From Podospora pseudoanserina (taxonomy: Eukaryota; Ascomycota; Sordariomycetes; Sordariales; Podosporaceae), in contig NC_085922.1 in the NCBI RefSeq assembly GCF_035222485.1, positions 2,371,001-2,435,000 of the forward strand: a stretch of DNA of 64,000 nt, written 5' to 3'. The translations under genes were made by a program, and so were the position numbers. The notes under the pieces were generated by a model, which saw only the letters and a list, made by a program, of their open reading frames with translations, made no database searches and had not been told where the DNA came from. Numbering within the stretch: position 1 is the stretch's first letter; every line of letters begins with the position of its first letter. This document shows positions 10,312 through 20,810 of this stretch, in pieces.

Positions 10312-11117
10312 ATGAATTCAATACCAAGAATAACCCGGCGCCTAGCCGCCACTTCCCAGAAACGCTTCTTCACCCCCAACACCCCTCGACGAGCGAAACC
10401 CCAGCAACACCCACACTACCACCAACCCACCCCCTCCGGCTCCAAGTCCTCCAACCCAGAAATGGACAGGATACACCAGCTCTACCGCCAGCGGAACCGT
10501 TCAACCGCCTTTTACACCATCTCTGTGATCCTCGGCACAGTGGCCTTGAGTTATGGTTCAGTACCAATGTATAAAATGGTTCGTTCCCCCTCCCCTTTCC
10601 CCTTCCCCCTTTACTAAACTCCCCCCGTCAGATCTGTCAAACAACCGGCTGGGGCGGACAACCCGTCCGCGCCCACGGCGGCTCCTCCTCCTCCTCCTCC
10701 CCCGACGAAGACATAACCGCCAAACTCATCCCCATCACCACATCCCCCCGCATCCGCGTCTCCTTCTCCGCCTCGGTCTCCGACCTCCTAGACTGGAAAT
10801 TCGTTCCACAACAGCGAGAAGTTCGGGTTTTACCGGGAGAGACAGCGCTGGCGTTTTATACCGCGACGAACAACTCTGACAAGGACATCATCGGGGTGGC
10901 GACCTACTCTGTCACACCAGCACAGGTGGCGCCCTACTTTAGCAAGATTCAGTGCTTCTGTTTTGAGGAGCAGAGGCTCCAGGCCGGGGAGACGGTGGAC
11001 ATGCCGGTTTTCTTTTACTTGGATCCGGATCTGCTAAATGATCTCAACATGAGAGGGGTGGAGAGCGTGGTGTTGAATTATACTTTTTTCAAGGCTAGGT
11101 ATGATGATCAGAAGTGA
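10312..11117 (+). CDS. COX11: COX11, copper chaperone for cytochrome c oxidase
   Basis: Exons are 10312-10578 and 10632-11117, giving 250 residues. The 53-nt intron has a GTTCGT donor and a CAG acceptor preceded by ACTAAAC. Cox11 inserts copper into the CuB site of Cox1 at the mitochondrial inner membrane. The N-terminus (MNSIPRITRRLAATSQKRFF) is basic and Arg/Ser-rich like a matrix-targeting sequence. A single membrane helix spans about residues 68-84. The C-terminal domain faces the intermembrane space and contains the copper-binding C-F-C motif at 197-199 and the conserved Cys at 91 after the membrane span. A six-serine run sits early in exon 2. It is convergent with the GTPase gene that follows. 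Confidence 0.95.
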
Positions 11118-11501
11118 AAAAACTCGCCTTCTCAAAGAGGGAAGAGTCGCCATTGGGGTGATGGAGGAGTGGCGTTTGAGAAAGGAGTAACGTCACGGGA
11201 AAGAAATGAAAGAAAGAGGGTGTAAGATAGGGTGTGAGATATTATTGTTATCAGGTTCAAAGGTATCATCATAGGTGGGGGCTACATAAAAACATTTCCC
11301 CGACCAGAAGGCAGGAAAATTCCTGGTCGGTTGGCATACAGGAGCGTGGGCGGCACAAACTATGAGATCTCATCTTTTTTGTATATATACATACACGTTA
11401 CACGTACACTTATATTCTACAAGAGGTGAAAACCGAAATCTGACAACATTATCTGTACAACTTTTCCTCTGACAAACCTAACGTGGCCCCCCACCACCAC
11501 C
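11118..11501. other. Convergent 3' intergenic region
   Basis: Shared downstream region of COX11 (plus) and GEP3 (minus). A TATATATA-rich patch near 11381-11394 may serve 3'-end formation. No gene was seen. Confidence 0.4.
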
Positions 11502-13907
11502 TCACCTCCCCTCACTCTTAGCCCCCTTCTTCACCCCCTTCATGCTCCTCCTCGGCCTGCTGAGCTTCGCCTCCTTGCTCTTGAGCTCCTTGTTCACCAA
11601 CCAGGCGTTCAGCGGGGGGCGATAGCCGATGAATTTCCCTTCGGGGGAGTAGACGTCAATGACAGGCCAGTTTGGTTCCGTCTCTGCAGTGGTGTCTTGT
11701 TCTTCTTCTTGTTGTTGTTGTCTCTGGTCAAATTCATCTTCCCAGTCATTTTGACTTTCTTCTCTTGGTGGAGAGGGCTTCTCATCCCACGCGGCCCAGA
11801 GATCGTCCCTCAACTGCTCGTCAGACATCCTCTCGTGTCTGGGGGTGTAAACCGGTTTAGGCTTGTGTTTCTCCTTTTTCGATTCCTTTTCCCGAGAGAG
11901 GGAGTTGACCGGTTCGGGCCGGAGGTCAAGCGTTGGGGTGGTGGTGGTTGCGTCCGTTGCCAGAGAGGTGAGCATGTGGAATGGGTCCGAGGAGGGGGGT
12001 TTGGCGTATACTGGCTTTGGGGCAGAGGTGTCGAATAACTTTCTCGTGCGGACTTGAACAGCTAATTCTACCCAGCCGACGCCTTCAATGAGGATATCGA
12101 TGCCCAAAACGCGGTAGGGGAGTTGATCGACCTTGAGACCGACGGCTTCTTTCCTTGTCAAGGGTCCAGTACGGGCTTTGGTGATGTCGTATCTTAACTG
12201 GAACGCTCCCGCATGCTTGATCTTCTTGCCCGTCCCAGGGAGGGCAATGTTGCCTACTTTTGGTGCGTTCGGGTCTTGGGTTTGCGTTGCGATGGCCTTC
12301 TCGGTGGAGGTGAGATGCGGGTCGATGGGGGTGAAGGCGTATGCCAGAAAAACAAGCTCTTCGTCTGGGGCGACGTTGCGGGGTGTGATGCGGATGAAGC
12401 CGCCGATGAGCAAGGACTGACCGGGTTTGATGGTTTGCTGTTCTGGAACAATGCGTTGTTTCATGACGAGAGATGTGCGGCATTCAGGGCGGACGAAGAG
12501 TTCGATGTCGCCTCTCGACAGGCCGGGGAGATCGATCAGCTCGCCTTTGCCAGATCCAAAGGGAATCCTGATGGGGGAGGCGGTCGTGCCAGGGAGGGAA
12601 GAAACGATGGGCATGGCTGGGTAGGCGGTCTCTTCTTGCGGAGGGGGTAAGAGGTCGGAGGTCGTGTGGAGACTGAGGCCGGGGAGGAGGGTGTTGCGCG
12701 CTTCTTCATCCTCGGGGTTTTCAGTAAAAGAAAGTGGCTCGGCTGTCCTCTTTGCGAAGACATTAACGGGGGCAATCTTCTTCTTGTTGAGCAGCACCGC
12801 GGTAGCCTCTGACATGCGGTTCTTGGGAAAGACTGCTTCAAAGAGCTGCGATTTTCCAACGTTGACTTTGCCAACCATCCAGCATGCGCCGCCACGCTTC
12901 CAGACATCTTCCTTGAGCTCCTTGGTCCACCATCCTCGCTTGGCGCTGACGCAGTGGACGTTTCCTAGTCGGACACGTTGACCAACCCTTCCCAGGGCGT
13001 CACGGAGGGTCTCTCGAATATAAGGCATCATGGAGTCGACCATTTCCTTCTTGGGCGCCAAAAGATCGGAGCGAGTGACGATAAAGCTCATCTCAATTAA
13101 CCTGCCACGCTTATACTTGTGTTGCCCTCCTCTTCGGTTCTGCGTACGTAGGGTGATGTCCAGAATGCTGTGGAGCCTGGGCAGGAGAGACATTGGGAAG
13201 TCGGCGGCGTCAATGATATGGTAGATATGGTTGTATTTGTATGGTGATTCTTCGATGGTCTCCTGGATAGACTCCAGAGTCGGGTGGTAAATGGAGTTGC
13301 CCGTAGAATTGTGAACCAGATTATGGCAGCGATCGCACAGCGGTGGACTTTCAATCTTCTGCAGTTCGCGTTTGCTTGGGGGCTGTCGTTCCTGGGGTAG
13401 AAGTGATTTGAGATCGATGCCCGCTTGTGCCAGCGCGTCAAGGTCCAGCCCACTCAATGCATCTTTGATAATATCATTCTGTTCCAATTTGTCCGGTTTG
13501 GTTGTTTTATCTAGTCCCAAATATTGTCTGATGCTCTTCCGTGACATATCATAGTAGCCAGCTTCGTCGGGGACGGCGGTTTGCGACAGGGCACCGCAGC
13601 CATGGCATTGAGGCGGTAGTTTCTTTTTGGTTGCAACTTCGAGGCTCGTGATTTCTTCTGGCGCATCCGAAGTATGATCGAAGCCACTTGACTGCTCGTG
13701 GAGTCTTCGGAGTTGTCGGAACTGACATGGCGCATTCTGACGATGGTGTGGGATGGAAGGTCGAGAGTGAGGGGCATTTGCGACAGTCGATAGCGATCGA
13801 AAGGCGGGGCATAGGTAGAGAGGCACTGAGGTCGGGGTGAGATGCTCGGCATTAAACACGCTTCCCAGCCATCTTGAAGACGCATTCCGGGCCGGCCGAA
13901 TATGCAT
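11502..13907 (-). CDS. GEP3: Mitochondrial circularly permuted GTPase, GEP3/MTG3 (YqeH type)
   Basis: A single long frame reads to a stop at 11502. The family is needed for small-subunit mitoribosome assembly (bacterial YqeH) and was named in yeast as genetic interactor of prohibitins 3. Counting from the upstream ATG at 14072, a treble-clef zinc site is formed by CHGC (156-159) and CDRC (246-249). The G motifs then come in permuted order: TRSD (G4, ~333), SAKRG (G5, ~376), GKVNVGKS (G1, 401-408), PGTTASP (G2, ~494), DLPG (G3, 514-517). I chose the ATG at 13907 because it is followed by a basic, Arg/Ser/Ala-rich presequence (MHIRPARNASSRWLGSVF); the ATG at 14072 would add 55 residues without that character. 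The C-terminal quarter has a Gln/Glu-rich low-complexity stretch and a basic tail. Length (801 or 856 residues) exceeds yeast Gep3. Confidence 0.9.
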   Translation of the reverse strand: MHIRPARNASSRWLGSVFNAEHLTPTSVPLYLCPAFRSLSTVANAPHSRPSIPHHRQNAPCQFRQLRRLHEQSSGFDHTSDAPEEITSLEVATKKKLPPQCHGCGALSQTAVPDEAGYYDMSRKSIRQYLGLDKTTKPDKLEQNDIIKDALSGLDLDALAQAGIDLKSLLPQERQPPSKRELQKIESPPLCDRCHNLVHNSTGNSIYHPTLESIQETIEESPYKYNHIYHIIDAADFPMSLLPRLHSILDITLRTQNRRGGQHKYKRGRLIEMSFIVTRSDLLAPKKEMVDSMMPYIRETLRDALGRVGQRVRLGNVHCVSAKRGWWTKELKEDVWKRGGACWMVGKVNVGKSQLFEAVFPKNRMSEATAVLLNKKKIAPVNVFAKRTAEPLSFTENPEDEEARNTLLPGLSLHTTSDLLPPPQEETAYPAMPIVSSLPGTTASPIRIPFGSGKGELIDLPGLSRGDIELFVRPECRTSLVMKQRIVPEQQTIKPGQSLLIGGFIRITPRNVAPDEELVFLAYAFTPIDPHLTSTEKAIATQTQDPNAPKVGNIALPGTGKKIKHAGAFQLRYDITKARTGPLTRKEAVGLKVDQLPYRVLGIDILIEGVGWVELAVQVRTRKLFDTSAPKPVYAKPPSSDPFHMLTSLATDATTTTPTLDLRPEPVNSLSREKESKKEKHKPKPVYTPRHERMSDEQLRDDLWAAWDEKPSPPREESQNDWEDEFDQRQQQQEEEQDTTAETEPNWPVIDVYSPEGKFIGYRPPLNAWLVNKELKSKEAKLSRPRRSMKGVKKGAKSEGR

Positions 13908-14219
13908 GATTGAAAAATATCGGTTTGACAGATCTGACGTTGAAGAACTGGCAGCCTTTGACTTTGCGCAACCCGCATCTTCATCCAAAATTTCTGGACC
14001 CAGGAACTTTTTGGCAAGGGTTGCGGCCGGCAACCCGGGCTTGGCATCAATAACAGAGCTCCCGGCAGGCAAAAGCGGTGAGCTCGGTTCCTGAAAATTA
14101 TTACGGGGTCGCTCAGTAGCTTGAAGGTGATGCTGCCCGCGCGATAGCCATCATCGTCGAATACCCCCGCCTATCACATCCCGCCTGTTTCGAGCCTAGT
14201 CACTCGAGACATCTTCACC
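13908..14219. promoter_or_regulatory. Short divergent promoter between GEP3 and MRP49
   Basis: Only 312 bp (or 147 bp if the upstream GEP3 ATG is used) separate the starts of two divergently transcribed mitochondrial-translation genes. They must share promoter sequence. No canonical TATA box is evident. Confidence 0.5.
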
Positions 14220-15029
14220 ATGGTCGGCGTAATAAGGAGATTACACAAGCTCAAGGCTGTAAGTGTTACTGTGTGCTGAATGAAAGAATTGCTGGACTAA
14301 TTCGATTTCTCTGTTACAGAAGGTTCATCTGCCCCCCAGACCCCTCGTCGACTAACCACTGCGCCGATGGTAGACAGCCTACTGCCCAGGGTACAACTTG
14401 CTAACGATATTCATAGCTCCTTGACATCAGGTGCGGGCCGGGGGCTGCCATCTTCCCCAGCGATGTGACCAGGATACACCTCGAGTTTGCCTATGGTCTG
14501 GCAGGACACTTGGGACCAAGGTACGGCAAATATGGCTACGAGCATAGGGGAAGATATTGACGAGTCTTTTCTTAGGAAATTTTGGAACACAAATCTCCCA
14601 CGACTGAAATTCTGGAACCCCGCTATTCCGATGATTGTCAACCGAACAACAGACGTAACTGGGCCAGCGGTATTGAGTGTCTACTTCCGCGAGCCGGGCT
14701 CGATATTGCAGGAATTGCAGACGCCTAGTTCATCTTTCCACGGGTTCGCCAAGGCCCCACAACCAGCCGAGGGCGAGCGTGTCCTTACGATTGATATGAA
14801 GAACCTGCCGTCCGAGAAAATTCTCGACGAGCTCATCAGCAAGAGTGGCGCGGTTCCAGTAAGACCAACACCGCAAGACGAGGCCGACTTGGCCGAACTC
14901 AGGGACTTGGAGCGCACGGGAGAGATCGACCGGGAAAGAGTAAAGAGGAAGACGGATGCTGAGAAGAGGGAGAAGAGGCTCATTGCCCAGGCGCAGTCTG
15001 AGGCTGCCGCTATCAGGGCTGCGCTATAA
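14220..15029 (+). CDS. MRP49: Mitochondrial large-subunit ribosomal protein MRP49 (L51/S25/CI-B8 domain)
   Basis: Exons are 14220-14258, 14417-14520 and 14576-15029, giving 198 residues. The product begins MVGVIRRLHKLKA-LLDIRCGPGAAIFP and continues with the GPR-KFWNTNLPRLKFWNPAIP segment of the thioredoxin-like L51/S25/CI-B8 fold of fungal Mrp49 (mL61), a component of the mitochondrial large ribosomal subunit. The first intron has GTAAGT, CTAAC and TAG; an alternative TTACAG acceptor lies earlier at about 14320 but leads to a stop. The second intron is 55 nt; without it the GPR/KFWN core cannot be joined in frame. The C-terminal 60 residues are charged and helical, probably coiled coil. It is divergent from GEP3. 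Confidence 0.88.
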
Positions 15030-16086
15030 GCAGCTTGTTGGTGGTGTTGGGGACAGTTGGTTGAGCGTCACTCTGGGTTCGGAAAGAGCCCGGAGCTTGT
15101 ATATCATCATATGTAAAGCATTACCCAAAAGAACATAAGATTCCACAATGTTTCTGGGCTTTATCTGGGATACTGGAAGTTTTACATGGCAAAGGGCATG
15201 GAATTCATGAGTTTCCTATTCTCCGATACCCAACTAAGATGTTTCCTCGAGGGAGCTCCGAGCGCGCCACTTATCAAAGATCTGTCCAGACGGTTGACAT
15301 GTGAGCCGCAAATCACATTTCTGCAATGTTCGTTTCGTGTAAGGGATCGAGTAATTGCTGGTGCTACGGCAAGGGGATGAAGTGCCTTACCCACATCCAT
15401 ATATACTTTCAGGAGCAACCCTAGGGTGAGGTTATCCTTGAGATGCCAATACGCGAGCAATATATCTCATCTGCATTACCGATAAACACAAGGCTAAACC
15501 CTGAAAGAGGAATTGATTGAAAGGCTTGGACTCAACATAGGGTACCATTAATCAAGATGTTGGTTGACAGGCTCGTGTGCGACGGCTTACAGGGCGCTGG
15601 TACGAGGGAGGACCCCTGCAGCCCACACACTATTTCTGGGGAACAGGGGGGCCAGGGGGCTTCGCGCCAAGCCCAACCTGGAAGTGGTGCTCTCGTTCGA
15701 CGGGGAAAAAAGGCCACGACTGCCTTGGGGGAGCATCATCCCTTTTTCCCTTTCAGCTGAAGCTCTTCAAGCTCGACTTCACTTGCGCGAGAGCTGCACG
15801 CTTTCTTCTTCATCGCCTGCCATCAAGTGTCTCCATTTCTTTTTGGGGGACACTTTCTGTTGGGTGCTTTCTTCAACCAATCTAGGTACTGGACGGGACC
15901 AAACCTTGTTCCAGCACGCACTTTATTCTTTTTTCGACACGCTCGTTTTAGCCATTTTATGATTTGCATCTCCATATCAAGACAACCACCAACACCGAGG
16001 CCCGTCCGCAACCACCCTGAATATCAACACCACCATAAACCCAATTCCTATCAACGAAGCCGAATTGATTAGTCCCCTTCGCCATC
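15030..16086. other. Intergenic and 5' leader of PMT2
   Basis: Several short open frames overlap on both strands with no recognisable product. The 300 bp next to PMT2 are C/T-rich and lack ATG-rich frames, consistent with a transcribed leader. Confidence 0.4.
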
Positions 16087-18687
16087 ATGGCCGCCGTCAA
16101 CGACAGAGGCCCTGTCGTCACTGGCGCTGATCTGGGCGATGCCCGAAGGCGTAACGTCCCAGGCACTCCCCAGACAGTTGCCGTCGTCCCAGAGCCTGAT
16201 GATAAGAAGAAGGTCAGGAAGGTAAGCACCAATTGCCTCTATCTACAGTTTCTCGGGTATCCGTATCATCACTGGCAATAGGATGCGCCGCCAAGGCATT
16301 GGGCAGCTTGCGCCAGATCGTCTCCTTGTGGCCATGTGCTAACAGCTTGTGTTTGATAGGAACCGTCCTTCCTCGAGATCCTGGACCAATGGGAGTGGAT
16401 CATTGCCCCCATCGTATTCACCGCGCTCGCCTTCTTCACACGTCTCTACAAGATCGGTCTTTCCAACATCGTTACATGGGACGAAGCCCAGTTAGTAGAC
16501 CCCCCGTTATCTCGTCGTTGTCTTGTCGTTGCAACGGTGCCGCTAACCTGACGGCCTGCGACAGTTTCGGAAAGTTCGGTAGCCACTACCTCAAACGCGA
16601 GTTCTACTTCGATGTCCATGTATGTTCTCCCGAGTATTACAACAGCCAGAGCCTTTGCTAACCGGGCTGTCTTGCTAGCCCCCCGCTGGCAAGCTTCTCG
16701 TCGGTCTGAGCGGATATCTTGCCGGTTACAATGGGTCCTTCGAGTTCAAGTCGGGAGAGACCTATCCTCCTGAGCTCAACTACACTTTTATGCGCCAGTT
16801 CAACGCCTTTTGGGGTGCCATTTGCGTCCCCCTCGCCTACTGGACTGCCAAGGAGCTCAAGCTCCGCCGCAATGCTGTCTGGCTCGTCACTCTCATGGTC
16901 CTCTGCGAGAACTCATACACCACCATCTCCCGGTTTATCCTCCTCGATTCTATGCTCCTGTTCGGTACCGTTGCCACGACACTCTGCTGGGCCAAGTTTC
17001 ATGGCCAGCGCAAGAACAGCTTCGAGCCCGAGTGGTTCTTTTGGCTGTTCATGACTGGTCTTAGCATTGGTTTCGTTACCAGTGTCAAGCTGGTGGGACT
17101 CTTCGTCACTGCTCTGGTTGGGCTTTACACCATTGAGGATCTCTGGAACAAGTTTGGCGACACCAAGATGCCAATCTCCACCCTCGCCGCCCACGTCGGA
17201 ACTCGCGTCGTTGGTCTCATCATCCTGCCCTTCCTTGTTTACCTTCTCAGCTTCGCCATCCACTTTGCGGTTCTCACCAATAGCGGTCCTGGCGATGCCC
17301 AGATGTCTTCACTTTTCCAGGCCAACTTGAGGGGGACTGAGGTCGGCAGGAACAGCCCATTGGAAGTGGCCATCGGTTCCAAGGTTACCATCAAAAATAT
17401 GGGCTATGGTGGGGGTCTCCTCCACAGTCACGTTCAGACCTACCCCGAGGGCTCTGGCCAGCAACAGGTTACCTGCTACCACCACAAGGATGCCAACAAT
17501 GACTGGTTCTTCTACCCCAACCGCCGCGATGCCGATTACGATGCCGCTGCCGAACCCCGTTTCATTGCCGACGGCCAGACCATTCGTCTCCTTCACTCCC
17601 AGACCGGCCGCAACCTCCACTCTCACCAAATCGCTGCTCCCATCACCAAGGCCGACTGGGAAGTTTCCAGCTACGGCAACATCACTGTTGGCGACGAGAA
17701 GGACCACTGGAAGATTGAGGTTGTCAGTGATGCTGCCTCCAGGGACCGCTCCAAGATCCGCACTCTTACCACCGCTTTCCGGTTAAAGCACGAGGTTTTG
17801 GGCTGCTATCTCCGCGCTGGCAATGTCAACTTGCCCCAGTGGGGTTTCAAGCAGATTGAGGTTACCTGCACCAAGGACAACAAGCCTCGCGACACCTACA
17901 CCCACTGGAACATTGAGTCTCACATTAACGAGAAGCGTAAGTCAGGATTATGAAGTATGACAAGACCCTTACTAACTGTCGATAGTCCCTCCTGGAGACC
18001 CTGGCCAGTACAGGTCGCCCTTCTTTAAGGACTTCGTGCACCTGGTAAGTGACTGAAAACCGGCCGCTGAATCTCGATGACGCATGCTAACTCTGCTAGA
18101 ACGTTGCCATGATGACCTCCAACAACGCCCTTGTGCCCGATCCCGATAAGCAGGACGACTTGGCTTCTCAGTGGTGGCAATGGCCCATTCTGCACGTTGG
18201 TCTCAGGATGTGCGGCTGGGACGACAAGATCGTCAAGTACTTCCTTCTCGGCAACCCCCTCGTCTATTGGGGCTCGACTGCCGGGCTCGGTGTCTTTGGT
18301 CTTTTGACCGTCTGGTACATCCTCCGCTGGCAGAGAGGGTACAGGGAGCTTTCCCAGTTCGACATTGACCAGATCCACTACGCCGGCATCTACCCCGTCA
18401 TTGGCTGGTTCCTCCACTACTTGCCCTTCGTCATCATGGCTCGTGTCACCTACGTCCACCATTACTACCCAGCCTTGTACTTCGCCATCCTCACTTTCGG
18501 CTTCCTCACCGACTGGTTCACCCGCAACCAGAAGAAGATTGTTCAGTACGCCACTTATGCCGTGCTCGACGCGACGGTCATTGGGCTGTACATTTACTTT
18601 ATTCCCATCTGCTGGGGCATGACTGGTCCCAACAGGCAGTACGGCTACATGAAGTGGTTTGACACGTGGAGGATGTCGGATGCTTAA
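16087..18687 (+). CDS. PMT2: Protein O-mannosyltransferase, PMT2 subfamily
   Basis: Six exons (16087-16221, 16360-16490, 16565-16619, 16679-17936, 17986-18044, 18100-18687) encode 741 residues. PMTs transfer mannose from dolichyl-phosphate-mannose to Ser/Thr of proteins entering the ER, as PMT1-PMT2 heterodimers. The first luminal loop contains TWDEAHFGKFGSHYLKREF, with the essential Asp-Glu pair, followed by the conserved FDVHPPAGK. Three MIR-type repeats follow the membrane block (LHSHVQTYPEGSGQQQVTCY; LLHSQTGRNLHSH; LGCYLRAG), and the C-terminal membrane helices end with YMKWFDTWRM. All introns keep frame with GTAAGY/GTTAGT/GTATGT donors; intron 2 splits the codon of the conserved His. An AATAAA lies at 18727. 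The Pmt2 rather than Pmt1 or Pmt4 assignment rests on the N-terminal and loop-1 wording. Confidence 0.95.
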
Positions 18688-19762
18688 ATTCTACCACCAA
18701 GGGGATTAGGAAGATGCAAAGGGGGAAATAAAAGGGATATGTGGAAACATGTGTTGTTGAAATGTTTCTTGTGTTGCTGTAAGATGTTTTCGAGGCGTGT
18801 GTGGAATGGTTGATGGCGCGTTTGGTGTTGTGTGCATACCTCCTGTTTTCTTGATCGACACAAATGGTTCATCTATCTATCTGGCTTGGGCGCAACAAAA
18901 TCTGGAAGGGCGTCTGGGTGTGATAGGTAGGGCTGTTGTGTAAAGGGAGGGGGAAGGTGTGCGGCGTTATAAAAGGGAGAGGACACCAAAACGGCGAAGG
19001 GAAAAACATTCATCGGGGCTCTATGAGAGCTCTCTGTCTCGTCATCACTATCTCTAGACATTAAAACTCTAATGTTTTGTTTTTGTTGTTTGTTTTTCTT
19101 TTGTTTTTGAGGTGGGGAGGGGAAGGGGAGGGAGAGGTTAGATAGATGAATGTGGATGTCTGTCGAACTCGTGTGCCTGGCTGCTCTGAACAAAACTTGC
19201 AATGTGAGATGCCGTATGGCTCTCTAACTTCAACAGCCCTCGACCATTCACGGTTGTCAGAAGCCAAGTTGCTAGGTAAGCAGACTGGCTTGCTCCTTGA
19301 CCTGGGTCAAATCATCACAGTATAGTCAAGTCGAAATGTCCATTAGTCAATAAAGGAAACTTTGACATACGTCCTCCCTTCCAAACAGACCCAATGATTC
19401 AGCCCCCTAAAGAAGGACAGTAAACCACCCAGACCACTGCAAATGACCTCGAGTAAGCATAACTCAGATGAACGAGATTCGTGCCGCGAATCGCAGTAGA
19501 TATACTCCCAAATATATCTTTTTGCAACCCGTCACACCTAGCCCCTCCGAAATCTATCACTCAGTGGGTTTCCATCCTCGGAAGGGGGCTGACCCCCTAG
19601 GAGCTTCGACAGTCGAAACCCTCAGTCACTCAAAACGCTTCAACGCTGTAAATGCAGAAACCTAGTTACAATTGCTCTCCCTTGTCCAGTTTGTTTAATC
19701 AAGTAAAATGATGAATAAATAAAAAGGTGAGGGGGTATCATCTAATCTCTCCCTATGCTTTG

Positions 19763-19797
<35 letters not shown>

Positions 19798-19964
19798 TTT
19801 TGGACCCTTGTGTATCTTTTTGCTCCGGTGACTTGCCTTGCTTGCTCTCGACAACAACATACCCTGATCCCTTTTGCAACTCAACCCCCAGCATTACTAT
19901 TACAGATCGTCCTGCCCCTGCTCCCCCATAGTAACTCGCCCTCACCCCCAACCAGACTCATTAC
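18688..19964. other. Convergent intergenic region with a TG microsatellite
   Basis: This lies between the 3' ends of PMT2 and the Rab gene. It holds a (TG)n tract and otherwise short unsupported open frames. Confidence 0.4.
19764..19796. repeat. (TG)n microsatellite
   Basis: Uninterrupted alternating TG for about 33 nt, downstream of the Rab gene. Confidence 0.95.
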
Positions 19965-20810
19965 TCAACAGCACCCGCCCGAGCTCTTATTCGCACTGTT
20001 CGTCAACCTCACCGGCTTGCCCCCCGAGCTCCCTGGCGGCCCCCCAAAGTTCGGTCCCTTCACGCCTGACCTCCTGTCATTCAAGTCGTATTTCCCCTGT
20101 TGAATGTTCCCAAAAATCTTTTCGGCTACTCTCATAAAGGCCTTTTCTACTCCCTCCCCGCTCTTTGCGCTAGTTTCGACGTATTCAAGCACGCCATTCC
20201 TACGGGCCCACTCCTCCGCTTCTTGCCGTGAGACCTCGCGCTTGTTCTGCCCTCCCTCTGCTTCTGGCGAGGCCAGATCGGCCTTGTTACCCACGAGAAC
20301 AACGACGATGTCGGGCTCGGCGATCTGGCGGAGGTCGTTGAGCCAGTCGGTGACGTGCGTAAAGGTGGACTTGCGGGTGAGATCGAAGACCAAGAGCGCA
20401 CCGGATGCGCCGCGAAAGTAGGATCTCGTGACGGACTTGTACGTTTCTTGTCCGGCAGTGTCCCAGAGGGAAAGCTTCATGTGCTTTTGGGAGGCAGCAG
20501 CGGCTGCTTCGGACTGGGGGGTAGGGACTGTTGGGGGTTTTGGGAGGCCGGCTGGGGGCTTGCCGTTGGCAGGTTTTGGGGAAGACGGAGTGGACGGTAT
20601 TGGGGTTGAGGTAGAGCACTCTTCTGTGGTGGTGGAATAAGGGGGACCGACGGGGACGATGCGGGAGCCAAACTCCACGCCGATGGTTACGTCATGATGG
20701 GTAACGAAGCGGCCTTCGCAGAGACGTATGGTCAGGGAGGATTTACCACAGCCTGAGTCGCCTATGCATACTAGCTTTGCGATATAGTCCCAGGCGGGTT
20801 GGGAAGTCAT
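19965..20810 (-). CDS. Rab GTPase of the Rab4/Rab2 group with a 50-residue internal insert
   Basis: A single exon of 281 residues. P-loop GDSGCGKSS lies at 17-25, the switch I region is VTIGVEFGS, G3 is WDTAGQE, G4 is GNKAD and G5 is ETSAKSG. The C-terminus ends GGCC, a double-Cys geranylgeranylation signal. The IGVEFGS effector wording and the core point to the Rab4/Rab2/Rab14 group, which acts in endosomal recycling. A Pro/Ser/Ala-rich segment of about 50 residues interrupts the domain between strands beta2 and beta3, between RIVPV and MKLSLWDTAGQE. It is in frame, lacks credible splice signals and would form a long loop beside switch I. Rab domains of this kind are usually about 210 residues. 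Confidence 0.88.
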   Translation of the reverse strand: MTSQPAWDYIAKLVCIGDSGCGKSSLTIRLCEGRFVTHHDVTIGVEFGSRIVPVGPPYSTTTEECSTSTPIPSTPSSPKPANGKPPAGLPKPPTVPTPQSEAAAAASQKHMKLSLWDTAGQETYKSVTRSYFRGASGALLVFDLTRKSTFTHVTDWLNDLRQIAEPDIVVVLVGNKADLASPEAEGGQNKREVSRQEAEEWARRNGVLEYVETSAKSGEGVEKAFMRVAEKIFGNIQQGKYDLNDRRSGVKGPNFGGPPGSSGGKPVRLTNSANKSSGGCC

